20,705 nucleotides of DNA from Saprospiraceae bacterium UBA2365 (GCA_002344345.1 DDTL01000059.1:11177-31881); one strand, 5' to 3'. Shown: positions 1 to 7,672, counted from the first letter of the stretch. Notes: a model not told the origin generated them from the letters alone. Translations and numbers: made by a program.

Positions 1-79
1 TTACAAGATTTCTCGCTCCGCTCGGACCTGTCCTGACCGCAGCGTCAGGAATGACAAGGCTTACAGCGGTTTTAGGAGG

Positions 80-119
80 TTAGTGGGTAGGCGGCGGCAT
101 GCCGCCGCCTACCCACTAA
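80..119. repeat. Perfect 40-bp palindrome
   Basis: Twenty bases starting TTAGTGGGTAGG are followed directly by their exact reverse complement, with no spacer. Symmetry ends at 79/120. The core is (GCC)-rich. As RNA it would be a very stable hairpin apart from the few bases forming the loop; as DNA it could extrude a cruciform. It lies at the centre of the foldback element. It is not followed by a T-tract, so a simple intrinsic terminator is unlikely. Confidence 0.9.
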
Positions 120-143
120 TCAAACAACTAACTGTCTGTCATT

Positions 144-239
144 CCCGATGCTCATCCTATTCGATCGGGACAGGCCCCGATGCTCATCCAATTCGATCGG
201 GACAGGCCCCGATGCTCATCCAATTCGATCGGGACAGGT
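144..239. repeat. Three tandem copies of a 32-bp unit
   Basis: The units are 144-175, 176-207 and 208-239, near-identical, with one base difference in the first copy (CCTATT against CCAATT) and one at the end of the third. Each unit contains the inverted arms CCCGAT and ATCGGG, so each can form a small hairpin. The array lies in the right arm of the foldback element, where the left arm has only one comparable hairpin. This suggests local copy-number expansion. Unit length and direct adjacency without spacers argue against CRISPR. Confidence 0.9.
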
Positions 240-262
240 CCGAACGAAATGAGGAATCTTGA

Positions 263-658
263 CGCATTATCCAAACCTTTAGAATTTTAGTCGGTCAGTA
301 GTGATTTGAAAAATTATTATGCCTTGTTGCTTTTTGGTTCATTCTGTCAAATCCAGGATAATAACATGAATTTGTATTTATACTGTCCCGGAAATTTTTT
401 GAAAGACAGGTATCGTCACATTGTTACAAAAAGAAATAGCTGATTCGTTCAGCATTATGATGGTATTGTCAGATATCTTAAAACTTCATGAGATAAACAA
501 CTGACAAAAGCAATTCCGGATAATTTATTCTCATCGCATTTTCAGCAAATCAATATATTTTCAGTATTATTTTAATATATCAGAAAAAAAAGTCAATTAA
601 AAATCAAATATTTGCAGAGTCAAAAATGTTAATGGCATTAAAAGCAAACTGACGAGAT
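263..658. other. AT-rich gene-free stretch
   Basis: No reading frame of useful length is present; the longest ATG frame I followed (from 366) stops after 25 codons. An imperfect hairpin is possible at 466-507, where TTGTCAG pairs with CTGACAA. The part just before 659 is very AT-rich, as expected for a Bacteroidota promoter region, but I see no exact TAnnTTTG element that I would call. Confidence 0.5.
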
Positions 659-1393
659 ATGGACTTTAAGAAATTTGATCTTTTATTAAAGAAAATCAAC
701 ACTTTAAAACAAAACATGGATCTTTCAGGAGATGATGTTTCCGAATTGGAAGTCGATCTTCTTAAAAATTACATCAGACAATTGTATGAAGTGGTGGCAC
801 TCCCGGGAGAAGATGTCCCCAGGCACACTCACAAAGCTAAACCAACTGAGGTCCTCGTAGAAAAAGCGGGATTTACTGAGCCTGAACCTCCAAAAACCGT
901 TTACATCAGAGAGGAAAAGCCAGTGGAAGTGGTACGTGTCACAGAAACAGTCAGAGAAGTGGTTCCACCGCCGAAAACTCCGGAAATTGTCGCGCCTGTG
1001 GTGCAAAAAACAGCTGAAGTATCTGTTGAGCCTTTGGTACCTGTTGCGAAAACATCGATTGAAAAAGAATTTGAACTACCGGCTGATCTTGCAGATATTT
1101 TTTCAACTGACCCATCCACGGATTTATCAGACAAGTTGAGTTCTGCCCCTTTGGAAGACATTAAAAAGGCGATTGCGATCAATGACCGGATACTGACCAT
1201 CAACGATCTTTTCGGAGGAAGCAAAGAACTTTTTGATGAAACGGTTGCTTTTGTAAATAAATCGACCAGTTTTGATGAGGCAAAAAACTGGATCATTCAG
1301 CACGTGGCCATTAAGAATAAATGGGGAAATGCAGACCGTAAAGGGAAGGCCAAACGTTTTATAAAACTGGTCAGTAGAAGACTGCCTCAATAA
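659..1393 (+). CDS. Conserved-type protein of unknown function with Pro/Val-rich linker
   Basis: The product has 244 residues and no recognised catalytic motif. Three parts are visible. Residues 1-50 are a charged, probably helical segment. Residues 55-150 are a low-complexity linker rich in Pro, Val, Glu and Thr. Residues 155-244 form a well-structured, basic-ended domain with the pattern KKAIAINDRI, LFGGS and FVNKSTSFDEA. From memory this C-terminal domain resembles a hypothetical protein common in Bacteroidota, but no function is known to me. There is no signal peptide or membrane segment, so it is probably cytoplasmic. ATG at 659 is the natural start, after an AT-rich leader. A terminator hairpin follows six bases after the stop codon, so the gene is probably transcribed alone. 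Confidence 0.75.
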   Translation: MDFKKFDLLLKKINTLKQNMDLSGDDVSELEVDLLKNYIRQLYEVVALPGEDVPRHTHKAKPTEVLVEKAGFTEPEPPKTVYIREEKPVEVVRVTETVREVVPPPKTPEIVAPVVQKTAEVSVEPLVPVAKTSIEKEFELPADLADIFSTDPSTDLSDKLSSAPLEDIKKAIAINDRILTINDLFGGSKELFDETVAFVNKSTSFDEAKNWIIQHVAIKNKWGNADRKGKAKRFIKLVSRRLPQ

Positions 1394-1398
1394 TTCGG

Positions 1399-1444
1399 GT
1401 TTTATCCGGTTTTGCAAATTTTGTGCGACCGGATAAAACTTTTA
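1399..1444 (+). terminator. Probable intrinsic terminator after the 244-residue protein gene
   Basis: GTTTTATCCGGT (1399-1410) and ACCGGATAAAAC (1428-1439) form a perfect 12-bp stem with a 17-base loop, followed by a short T run (1440-1443). The hairpin starts six bases after the stop codon at 1393. It also covers the TTG at 1412, which could otherwise be read as a start for the rhomboid gene, and so supports the later ATG. Confidence 0.7.
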
Positions 1445-1468
1445 ACTGAAAAACAATGTTCACAAGAT

Positions 1469-2128
1469 ATGAACACAGGTAAAAGACTCATATCAGCTGC
1501 AAAAACCGCATTTATTCCGGTTATGATACTGTGGATCGTTCATTTGATCAAGGTTTTAGGTAATTTTCAATGGGGAAATTGGGGGATTTTCCCCAGGGAT
1601 ATCAAGGGTTTGTATGGGATTTTTCTTGCTCCCTGGATCCATGGAGATTTTTCACACTTGCTTTCCAATTCAGTTCCGCTTTTTTTTCTCACGACACTGA
1701 TCCTTTTCTTTTATCAAAGGGTGGCTATAACCAGCTTTATTTTGCTTTATTTGCTGACTGGTGCATTGGTTTGGGTATTTGCCAGGCCGGTTTATCACAT
1801 CGGTGCAAGCGGTGTGGTCTATTCCATGGTTTCTTTCGTGTTTTGGAATGGGATTTTTCGCAGGAATATGAAATCAGTGGTCCTTGCACTGGTTGTGATG
1901 ATCATGTATAGCGGTTATTTTGCAGGAATTGTGCCGGGTGAAAAGGGCATTTCCTGGGAAAGTCATTTGTTGGGTGCGATATCAGGCATAGTAGTTTCTT
2001 TTATGATGAAGAATTACATCGAATCGGATGAAGTGGAAGTTGATCCATGGAAGGATGATGATTATACGCCCAAAGATTATTTTCTGGACAGAGATGCATT
2101 TGACCGACCAAAAAATCTTCGCGACTAA
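1469..2128 (+). CDS. Rhomboid-family intramembrane serine protease
   Basis: This is a 219-residue membrane protein with about six hydrophobic segments. It carries the rhomboid signature: HGDFSHLLSN (His58, His63, Asn67) in an early membrane segment, the catalytic serine in GASG (Ser114), and the catalytic histidine in SHLLGA (His166). Rhomboids cleave transmembrane substrates inside the bilayer; the substrate here cannot be told. The acidic C-terminal tail (about residues 183-219, rich in Asp/Glu/Lys) is probably cytoplasmic. The frame is open back to a TTG at 1412, but that lies inside a terminator hairpin, so I place the start at ATG 1469. The gene ends three bases from the end of the convergent CDF gene. 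Confidence 0.88.
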   Translation: MNTGKRLISAAKTAFIPVMILWIVHLIKVLGNFQWGNWGIFPRDIKGLYGIFLAPWIHGDFSHLLSNSVPLFFLTTLILFFYQRVAITSFILLYLLTGALVWVFARPVYHIGASGVVYSMVSFVFWNGIFRRNMKSVVLALVVMIMYSGYFAGIVPGEKGISWESHLLGAISGIVVSFMMKNYIESDEVEVDPWKDDDYTPKDYFLDRDAFDRPKNLRD

Positions 2129-2131
2129 AAA

Positions 2132-3043
2132 TTAACACGGTTGGTCCTCTTTTTCAGGATTTTCTTCATAGGTATCCGGTTCTACATGTATCAGCACATC
2201 TGCAATATGGGGAAATGCCTTCATCAGGGATTCTTTGAGCTCATGTGCGATTTTATGACCTTCCCTGACAGTGATTTTACCGGCAACGATCGCATGCAGA
2301 TCCACCAGATAATTCATCCCTGATTTTCTTATGAAGCATTTCTCGGTATCAATGATCCCTGAGGTCTTTTTTGATTGTTCTCTGATCTGTAGCGCCAGTT
2401 CATCATAGCTATGTTCGTCCATCACTTCACCCAAGGCAGGCCTGAAAATGAGATAAGCGTTATACAAGATAAACCCGGAAGCAGCCAGCGCAGCAAAATC
2501 TTCTGCAGATTCAAATCCTGGGCCGAGTAATATCGACAGACTTATCCCGATAAAGGCGGTCAGCGAAGTGATGGCATCGCTTCTATGGTGCCAGGCATCT
2601 GCTTTCAAAGAAGAACTTTCTGTCAATTCGCTTCGCTTATTCACAAACCTGTAAAAACCTTCCTTGATCAGAATAATGATTCCAAGAATGATCAATGTAT
2701 ATGGTTTGGGTGCTGTTTGAGGTGATTGAATGTTTTTGATGCTTTGAACGGCGATCAATATGGCAGAAAACAATAAAAAACCCACTACAAGAAACGTAAC
2801 CAGCGGTTCGGCTTTCCCATGTCCGTAAGGGTGGTTTTTGTCTGCTGAACGCGAAGCGTATTTCAAACCGAAAAATACAAGAATGGATGCAAAAATATCT
2901 GATACTGATTCGATGGCATCCGCAATGAGGGCAAAAGAATTGCCCAGAATTCCTGCAGTTGCCTTGATGATCGCCAGCGCCAGATTGCCGAATATGCTGT
3001 AAATAGAAGTTCCGACGGCGATATTAACTCTGTCCTTGCTCAT
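2132..3043 (-). CDS. Cation diffusion facilitator (CDF) family metal transporter
   Basis: This 303-residue inner-membrane protein probably exports a divalent metal (Zn, Fe, Mn or Co) in exchange for protons. The N-terminal part has six hydrophobic segments. The transport-site motifs are ADAIESVSD (Glu45 and Asp49) and DAWHHRSD (His152 or His153, Asp156). The HPYGHG motif (71-76) matches the conserved cytoplasmic site of FieF-like transporters. The C-terminal domain, from about residue 205, has the usual CDF cytoplasmic fold and ends in an acidic tail. At position 45 the E. coli FieF family has Asp and zinc-type members often have His; here it is Glu, so metal specificity cannot be predicted. 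The gene is 24 bp downstream of phhA and may be co-transcribed with it. Confidence 0.92.
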   Translation of the reverse strand: MSKDRVNIAVGTSIYSIFGNLALAIIKATAGILGNSFALIADAIESVSDIFASILVFFGLKYASRSADKNHPYGHGKAEPLVTFLVVGFLLFSAILIAVQSIKNIQSPQTAPKPYTLIILGIIILIKEGFYRFVNKRSELTESSSLKADAWHHRSDAITSLTAFIGISLSILLGPGFESAEDFAALAASGFILYNAYLIFRPALGEVMDEHSYDELALQIREQSKKTSGIIDTEKCFIRKSGMNYLVDLHAIVAGKITVREGHKIAHELKESLMKAFPHIADVLIHVEPDTYEENPEKEDQPC

Positions 3044-3067
3044 AAATTGCCTTAAAGAAGGCTATAA

Positions 3068-3769
3068 TTATAGTTTTAGTTGACTTAAAGTGTCATAAAG
3101 CTGATTGAAGGAATTGATTTCGTAGTAGTCTACCTGAACTTCAGGAATGACAAAATCTCTCGTCATACACTCCTTCAGATCGAACGGAATCCTGTTGACC
3201 CCGGATTCAAAAACATGGTTGGATTCTGCGTAAGAAGAAATAATACCTGCTCCATATATTTTCGTCTGATCATTTTCCTTTATCAGGCCAAATTCGATCG
3301 TATACCAATATAAACGTTGGAGTTGTTTAACTATTTCCTCATTTTCCCAGTTTTTATATCCCAAACGACCAATTTCAACAGTAAAATCAGAATATTCTTT
3401 GTTCATGAGCAAGGGTATATGTCCGAAAATGTCATGGAACATATCCGGTTCTTCCAGGTATTCCAACTGGCTACGGCTTCTCATCCATGTCGAGGAACAA
3501 AATCTTTTTACTGAAAGAAAATAGAAAAACTCCTTTACGGGGATCAATCCGGGAACTACTTCTATTGTCCAGCCCTGACCGGTTTCCAAAACTTTATTTA
3601 ACTCATTGAAATCAGGTATTTTATCAGCATTTAATACTGATTTCAAAGCATCCAGATGTTCAAAATATTTGGGGTGGACTTTGCCTTCCAGATTTTTCAC
3701 CTGTTTTTCAAAAAGGATCTTCCAGATATCAAAGTCTTCTTCTGTATAAGCAGCATAATTTTGTATCAT
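3068..3769 (-). CDS. phhA: Phenylalanine 4-monooxygenase (phenylalanine hydroxylase)
   Basis: The enzyme hydroxylates L-phenylalanine to tyrosine using O2, non-haem Fe(II) and a tetrahydropterin. The facial iron triad is clear: His112 and His117 in the motif PDMFHDIFGHIPLL and Glu159 in YWYTIEFGL. At 233 residues it consists of the catalytic domain only, as usual for bacterial enzymes, without the ACT regulatory domain of animal PAH. The frame is open back to a TTG at 3841, but ATG at 3769 gives an N-terminus (QNYAAYTEEDFDIWK) that fits the family, so I prefer it. A 182-bp gap separates it from the upstream lipoprotein gene, so it probably has its own promoter. The dehydratase that recycles the pterin cofactor is not in the window. 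Confidence 0.93.
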   Translation of the reverse strand: MIQNYAAYTEEDFDIWKILFEKQVKNLEGKVHPKYFEHLDALKSVLNADKIPDFNELNKVLETGQGWTIEVVPGLIPVKEFFYFLSVKRFCSSTWMRSRSQLEYLEEPDMFHDIFGHIPLLMNKEYSDFTVEIGRLGYKNWENEEIVKQLQRLYWYTIEFGLIKENDQTKIYGAGIISSYAESNHVFESGVNRIPFDLKECMTRDFVIPEVQVDYYEINSFNQLYDTLSQLKL

Positions 3770-3951
3770 AATAAACAATTGTAATTGAGGAAATCTTTTT
3801 GCAAAGCCAAAATTTTCGGTTTGAATGTGATCAAATATCAAATCTTCGCTAAAATATCAAAATAACTCTGCCTGGCAAAAATATTTGTAACAATCAGGTA
3901 GAATTGTATGTTTTTTGACAAAGCTTTGTGATCTTTTATCATGCTTGTCTT

Positions 3952-4737
3952 CTACCGAACATCCTGAAGGATCAAATGGTCATGCTGATAGCCAAAATAG
4001 CTTGTTGTAGTCCGGTTGTCGGGCCAGGGAATGATCTGCTCTTCAAAAAAGATGAAGTCTGATTTGATGAGTTTTTCATCTTTAAGATAAACCATGTAGT
4101 CGTCGTTTACCGCAACAAGCGTTGCTCGCTGAATGGGGATGATCTTTCGGAAATTGCAGAAATTATCCATGAGGATCAATCCTATGTTAGCGTCGTTCAA
4201 CAAGATATGCTGATTATTGCATTTTATTTGATGTGGTTTGAATCCGGGAAAGCCCTCCTGAAACAAAGGAAAGCTTTCAGTTTCGATCACTAGTTTTTCG
4301 TCGGTTTTAAGTAGGATCTCATTATTGGCATCATACAGTACCAACGATCCGTCATTGGTTCTTGCGACGGATGAAAAGTATCTGCCGTTCAATTGGTTCA
4401 ATGGAATGATACTGATCTCGCTCAATGTGTTGTCTAGTAAAATGAGTTCCTGGCTTTCCTTGAAAAATACAAGGATTTTCATCGGTTCAGACGCATCAAA
4501 GGATGTGATTTTACCCGCACGATGGTTGTTGTATATAAAACTTAATTTACCGCTTGGATCAAATTTTTGCAGGATCCCATCCTGGTTGACAAGAAAAAAA
4601 TTTCCCAGTTTATCTGCCTGGATGATCATGGTTTGGGGTATTTCACCCGGAGTCATCCCGGGTTTACCCGACGTTATGCATGAGAAAAGTGAAAGACAGC
4701 TTAAAAGAAGTATATTATGAAAAAATGCGATGTTCAT
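3952..4737 (-). CDS. Probable lipoprotein of unknown function, beta-propeller-like
   Basis: The 261-residue product begins with a hydrophobic signal segment ending in LSLFSC, a plausible lipobox with Cys20 as the lipidated residue. The body has repeated short beta-strand patterns such as GNFFLVNQDGILQKFDPSGK and ARTNDGSLVLYDANNEILLK, which suggest a six-bladed propeller or similar strand repeat. No enzymatic motif is visible. Its start codon lies 23 bp inside the end of lpxH, pointing to translational coupling with that lipid A gene. An envelope role is therefore reasonable, but the function is unknown. Confidence 0.7.
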   Translation of the reverse strand: MNIAFFHNILLLSCLSLFSCITSGKPGMTPGEIPQTMIIQADKLGNFFLVNQDGILQKFDPSGKLSFIYNNHRAGKITSFDASEPMKILVFFKESQELILLDNTLSEISIIPLNQLNGRYFSSVARTNDGSLVLYDANNEILLKTDEKLVIETESFPLFQEGFPGFKPHQIKCNNQHILLNDANIGLILMDNFCNFRKIIPIQRATLVAVNDDYMVYLKDEKLIKSDFIFFEEQIIPWPDNRTTTSYFGYQHDHLILQDVR

Positions 4738-5488
4738 CCCTGAAAAATTTTATTTGTAAGTTTTCACCGTCAAAAACAGCATAAGAAAAGAAATTGACCC
4801 AATCACCCAGGTTAATATACCTTGTTTTCCCGTTATCAAGAGTGAGATCTATAGGCAGATGGCGATGACCCATAATGATAAAATCCAGATCATTTTGTTC
4901 CTTACTGACCAATCTGGCAAACCGAAGCATTTTGTCGTTTTGCGGATTGAATTCCAGATCAGTGTACGAATGTGACTGACGACTCCTTTGACTGAAGTAT
5001 TTCATTAATTTGATGGCGAGATTGGGATGCAGGCGGGCAAAAGACCATTGCAAAATCGGGTTTGCAAATGCTTTTTGCATCAATTTATCACCGATTGAAG
5101 CTGTGGGAAGTCCATGTCCATGCCTAAGATAGAATTTTTTTGAACCGATATACGCGATCAATTTGGTGGTGATCATCTGAACACCGAATTCCTTTACAAA
5201 ATATTTTGACATCCACATATCATGATTGCCCGTAAAAAAATAAACCTGAATGCCATCTATATGCAATTGTTCCAATTTACCTAAAAAGAGATTGAATCCT
5301 TTGGGTACAACCTGCGCGTATTCAAACCAATGATCAAAAATGTCTCCTAAAAAATAAATCTCTTTGGCGTCATGGTTGATCGCTTCGATCCATTCAACCA
5401 GTATACGTTCACGTTCTTTACTTGTATAGCCCGCGTTCACGCCCAGGTGGAAGTCTGAGGCAAAATAATATTTGGTTCGTTCGGCCAT
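4715..5488 (-). CDS. lpxH: UDP-2,3-diacylglucosamine diphosphatase (LpxH-like)
   Basis: This 257-residue calcineurin-type metallophosphoesterase carries all the expected metal ligands in order: SDFHLG (Asp12, His14), GDIFDHW (Asp49), GNHD (Asn88, His89), HGHG (123-126) and GHRHLP (His208, His210). The FDHWFEY segment and the C-terminal layout fit LpxH. LpxH hydrolyses UDP-2,3-diacylglucosamine to lipid X and UMP at the inner face of the inner membrane in lipid A synthesis. A related LpxH2-like or other phosphoesterase cannot be fully excluded. It is preceded 42 bp upstream by the 322-residue gene and overlaps the lipoprotein gene downstream. Confidence 0.88.
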   Translation of the reverse strand: MAERTKYYFASDFHLGVNAGYTSKERERILVEWIEAINHDAKEIYFLGDIFDHWFEYAQVVPKGFNLFLGKLEQLHIDGIQVYFFTGNHDMWMSKYFVKEFGVQMITTKLIAYIGSKKFYLRHGHGLPTASIGDKLMQKAFANPILQWSFARLHPNLAIKLMKYFSQRSRQSHSYTDLEFNPQNDKMLRFARLVSKEQNDLDFIIMGHRHLPIDLTLDNGKTRYINLGDWVNFFSYAVFDGENLQIKFFRDEHRIFS

Positions 5489-5530
5489 TATTTGATTGCG
5501 TTTGAGATATTTTTATTTATTTTACTTTTT

Positions 5531-6499
5531 TCAAGATGCCCGGAGCTGATAAACCGGATCAGATAATGTCAATTCCTTCAAATTCGGGTTCGACACGTCT
5601 GCATTGTCATCCAGATAGAATATTTCCTGAGTGAAGTTATTTCCTTTTGTTTCCATTTCAATAAATGTATCAGTTCTGTGTATTTGGTGACTTTTTATCT
5701 GTTTTATTCTACATTCCTGCGCATCATCCAAATGCTGATTTTTTAAACATATGAGCGCAGAATTTTCCTGACGTGCATTGATAAAATCTGGCTCCTGATC
5801 TGGATCAACAGCCACCTTCACATAATTTGAAGTGCGTTTCGCTAATTTTTTTAGATGAGGTTTTAGTCGGATCAAGTTGGGTTTAAGGAGTGGCGGACCG
5901 AAAAAATTGATTATTTTATTAAAAAGCCTGCGAACAATTTGCATCGAAAGTTTTAGGGATAAATCGTATTCCTCATCCAGAAATACAGACAGGGAATGAA
6001 TGTGTTGGAGCAGTTTTTCCCGAATTGCTGGTAAAATTCTGGCATGAATGACCCCGACAATCAGGTTCAGGAAAACCACAATTTTTTTTAATAATGGTGA
6101 TGTAGGCGGTAATTCGATGAAATCTGATTGATTTTGTAAAGAAGGTGTTTGAAGGAAATGGCTGTTTTCATATCCAACACAAAATACTTTTGTCTTTTTA
6201 TCTGTCAGTTGATTAGGAGTATATTGTATTTTTGCCGGATTACCCGAACTACGAAAAAATATAACCAATGTTTGCGAATTGGCTCTGTCAACGAAATCAT
6301 AATCCTTTACAACCGAAACCGAACAGTTTATTTCATCCGAGCCCGGATTGGAAATGAAATCCAATTCAAGACCCACCATTTCAGGATCAAAAATGAAGGT
6401 CTTGTCAGTCAAAAGGTCTGCAGATTTTGATTTGAATGGATTCCTTATCTCCAGATATTTTTTAATTTGGCTGATATATGTATCGAATGATTGATCCAT
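5531..6499 (-). CDS. Hypothetical protein, not recognised
   Basis: The product has 322 residues and I recognise no domain. Residues 1-135 look like a mixed alpha/beta region. Residues 138-155 contain a hydrophobic stretch (KKIVVFLNLIVGVIHARI) that may be a buried helix rather than a membrane span. Residues 160-230 are basic and probably helical. The C-terminal 90 residues are polar and beta-rich. No signal peptide is visible. It sits between cysQ (31-bp gap) and lpxH (42-bp gap) in the same direction, so it is probably in an operon with them, but this does not establish a function. Confidence 0.65.
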   Translation of the reverse strand: MDQSFDTYISQIKKYLEIRNPFKSKSADLLTDKTFIFDPEMVGLELDFISNPGSDEINCSVSVVKDYDFVDRANSQTLVIFFRSSGNPAKIQYTPNQLTDKKTKVFCVGYENSHFLQTPSLQNQSDFIELPPTSPLLKKIVVFLNLIVGVIHARILPAIREKLLQHIHSLSVFLDEEYDLSLKLSMQIVRRLFNKIINFFGPPLLKPNLIRLKPHLKKLAKRTSNYVKVAVDPDQEPDFINARQENSALICLKNQHLDDAQECRIKQIKSHQIHRTDTFIEMETKGNNFTQEIFYLDDNADVSNPNLKELTLSDPVYQLRAS

Positions 6500-6530
6500 T
6501 TATTTTTACATTAAGCAAATTCCAAAGATA

Positions 6531-7316
6531 TCAATTTTTCTTGCCGGTAGCGATAAAAAAAGGATTGCTCAGTTCTTTTTTGTTGTATTCAAGTGGTAAT
6601 CCCGTATACATTCCTGTCAGTTCTCCTCCTGCTTCTTCCAGAATGATCTGGGAAGCCGCGGTATCCCATTCCATTGTTCGTGATAAGCAAGGATAAATAT
6701 CTGCCTGTCCTGAGGCGATGAGCATCATTTTGATTGAACTGCCACGGGCGATGATCACCGGGCTGTTGAATTGGCTGATATATTCGTCGGCTTTTGCAGA
6801 GAAATGAGATCGGGATCTGAGAATGCGTAAGTTTTTTTGGTTCGGGGAAAATGGGCTGCAATGAATGGGTTTGATGTCTCCATTCGCTTGACAGTAAGCA
6901 CCTTTTGATTTGAAGGCATAGTAATACCTTCCGGTTACCGGTTCGGATACCCAGCCGAAAACTGGTTTGCCCTGCTCGATCAATGCGATATTCACAGTAA
7001 AATCGCCATTTCGTTGGATGAATTCTTTAGTTCCGTCCAATGGATCGACCAGCCAGTATCGATGCAGTTTTTGCCTTATCTTAAAATTTGGTATATCGCT
7101 TTCTTCTGTTATGACAGGACAATCTTCAATCAGTCCTGAAAGGTGAAAAGTGATGATGTCACTGGCTTTTTTATCGGCCATAGTTACGGGTGTTGCATCC
7201 TTTTTAATTTGGATGGTGTGTTCAAAATCAAAGGAATAAATGTCCATGATGGCATTTCCGGCTTCAAGACCTGCCCTGGTTACGACTGAAAGAATATTTG
7301 ATGCATCTTCAGGCAT
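6531..7316 (-). CDS. cysQ: 3'(2'),5'-bisphosphate nucleotidase CysQ
   Basis: This is an inositol monophosphatase-superfamily enzyme of 261 residues. It hydrolyses adenosine 3',5'-bisphosphate (PAP) to AMP, recycling the by-product of sulfate assimilation. Magnesium-site motifs are visible: PVITEES (Glu71), WLVDPLDGTKEF (Asp91 and Asp94) and EWDTAAS (Asp218). The GTKEF form is typical of CysQ rather than of inositol monophosphatases. An in-frame GTG at 7334 would add six residues; I prefer ATG at 7316. It is the first gene of a minus-strand group and diverges from the lysine cluster across a 450-bp gap. No sulfate-assimilation genes are nearby. Confidence 0.9.
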   Translation of the reverse strand: MPEDASNILSVVTRAGLEAGNAIMDIYSFDFEHTIQIKKDATPVTMADKKASDIITFHLSGLIEDCPVITEESDIPNFKIRQKLHRYWLVDPLDGTKEFIQRNGDFTVNIALIEQGKPVFGWVSEPVTGRYYYAFKSKGAYCQANGDIKPIHCSPFSPNQKNLRILRSRSHFSAKADEYISQFNSPVIIARGSSIKMMLIASGQADIYPCLSRTMEWDTAASQIILEEAGGELTGMYTGLPLEYNKKELSNPFFIATGKKN

Positions 7317-7538
7317 ATAGTTAGCTTTTATCACAAATAAAGGATAAAAATGTGATATTTCAAAGCGTTCCGGGAAACTGGGGAGTCAATCATTTTTTGA
7401 AAGTTTTTTTTCGAACCAGTACAACGATCAAATGAACCCGGTTGCATATTTTTGGTTTGAAAAATCTGAAAAGTCAGTATTTTTTATGGACAAGAATCCT
7501 GTTGCTTGGGAAGAATATAATTTCGTATCAAGATAATT

Positions 7539-7574
7539 CAAAGAATAAAATAATGAAAATCGTTTTATTCTTTG
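7539..7574. promoter_or_regulatory. Perfect 12-bp inverted repeat upstream of the lysine cluster
   Basis: CAAAGAATAAAA (7539-7550) is the exact reverse complement of TTTTATTCTTTG (7563-7574), with a 12-base spacer. It lies about 200 bp before atoD. No T-tract follows on the plus strand, and no gene converges here that would need a terminator. An operator or a structured leader are the alternatives. Confidence 0.5.
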
Positions 7575-7672
7575 TATAAATTTTGACGAAGCCAGATTTC
7601 TACCTTATTTACCAATCTTTTGAAATCGTTTTAAATAGGTATTGTGCAGAACGATATTTGGCTAATAATTAT

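Larger units (their letters stand above)
1..262. repeat. GC-rich foldback (inverted-repeat) intergenic element
   Basis: Positions 5-33 match the reverse complement of 232-260 at 24 of 29 bases, and 48-56 is the perfect reverse complement of 137-145. The segment can therefore fold into an outer stem, an inner stem and a central palindrome (80-119). Between the outer and inner stems the left arm has one small hairpin (31-50, 7-bp arms) and the right arm has three repeated hairpin units (144-239). It is much richer in GC than the following 400 bp and has no convincing reading frame. It looks like a non-autonomous dispersed repeat or a highly structured intergenic element. I see no transposase and no clear target-site duplication, and the left edge may lie outside the window. 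Confidence 0.7.

Noticed and set aside
144..239. Possible short CRISPR array
   Set aside because: The 32-bp units are directly adjacent with no variable spacers, and no cas genes are present.
1412..1468. TTG start extending the rhomboid protein by 19 residues
   Set aside because: The TTG lies within a 12-bp-stem terminator hairpin, and ATG 1469 gives a complete rhomboid protein.
3049..3062. Small hairpin GCCTT-AAAG-AAGGC in the phhA-CDF gap
   Set aside because: Only five base pairs and no T-tract; too weak to call a terminator.
3770..3841. TTG start extending PhhA by 24 residues
   Set aside because: ATG 3769 gives a family-like N-terminus; the extension has no family features that I recognise.
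3918..3929. 12-bp palindrome ACAAAGCTTTGT between the lipoprotein gene and phhA
   Set aside because: It is short, has no loop for a hairpin and no T-tract in the direction of transcription; expected by chance in AT-rich DNA.
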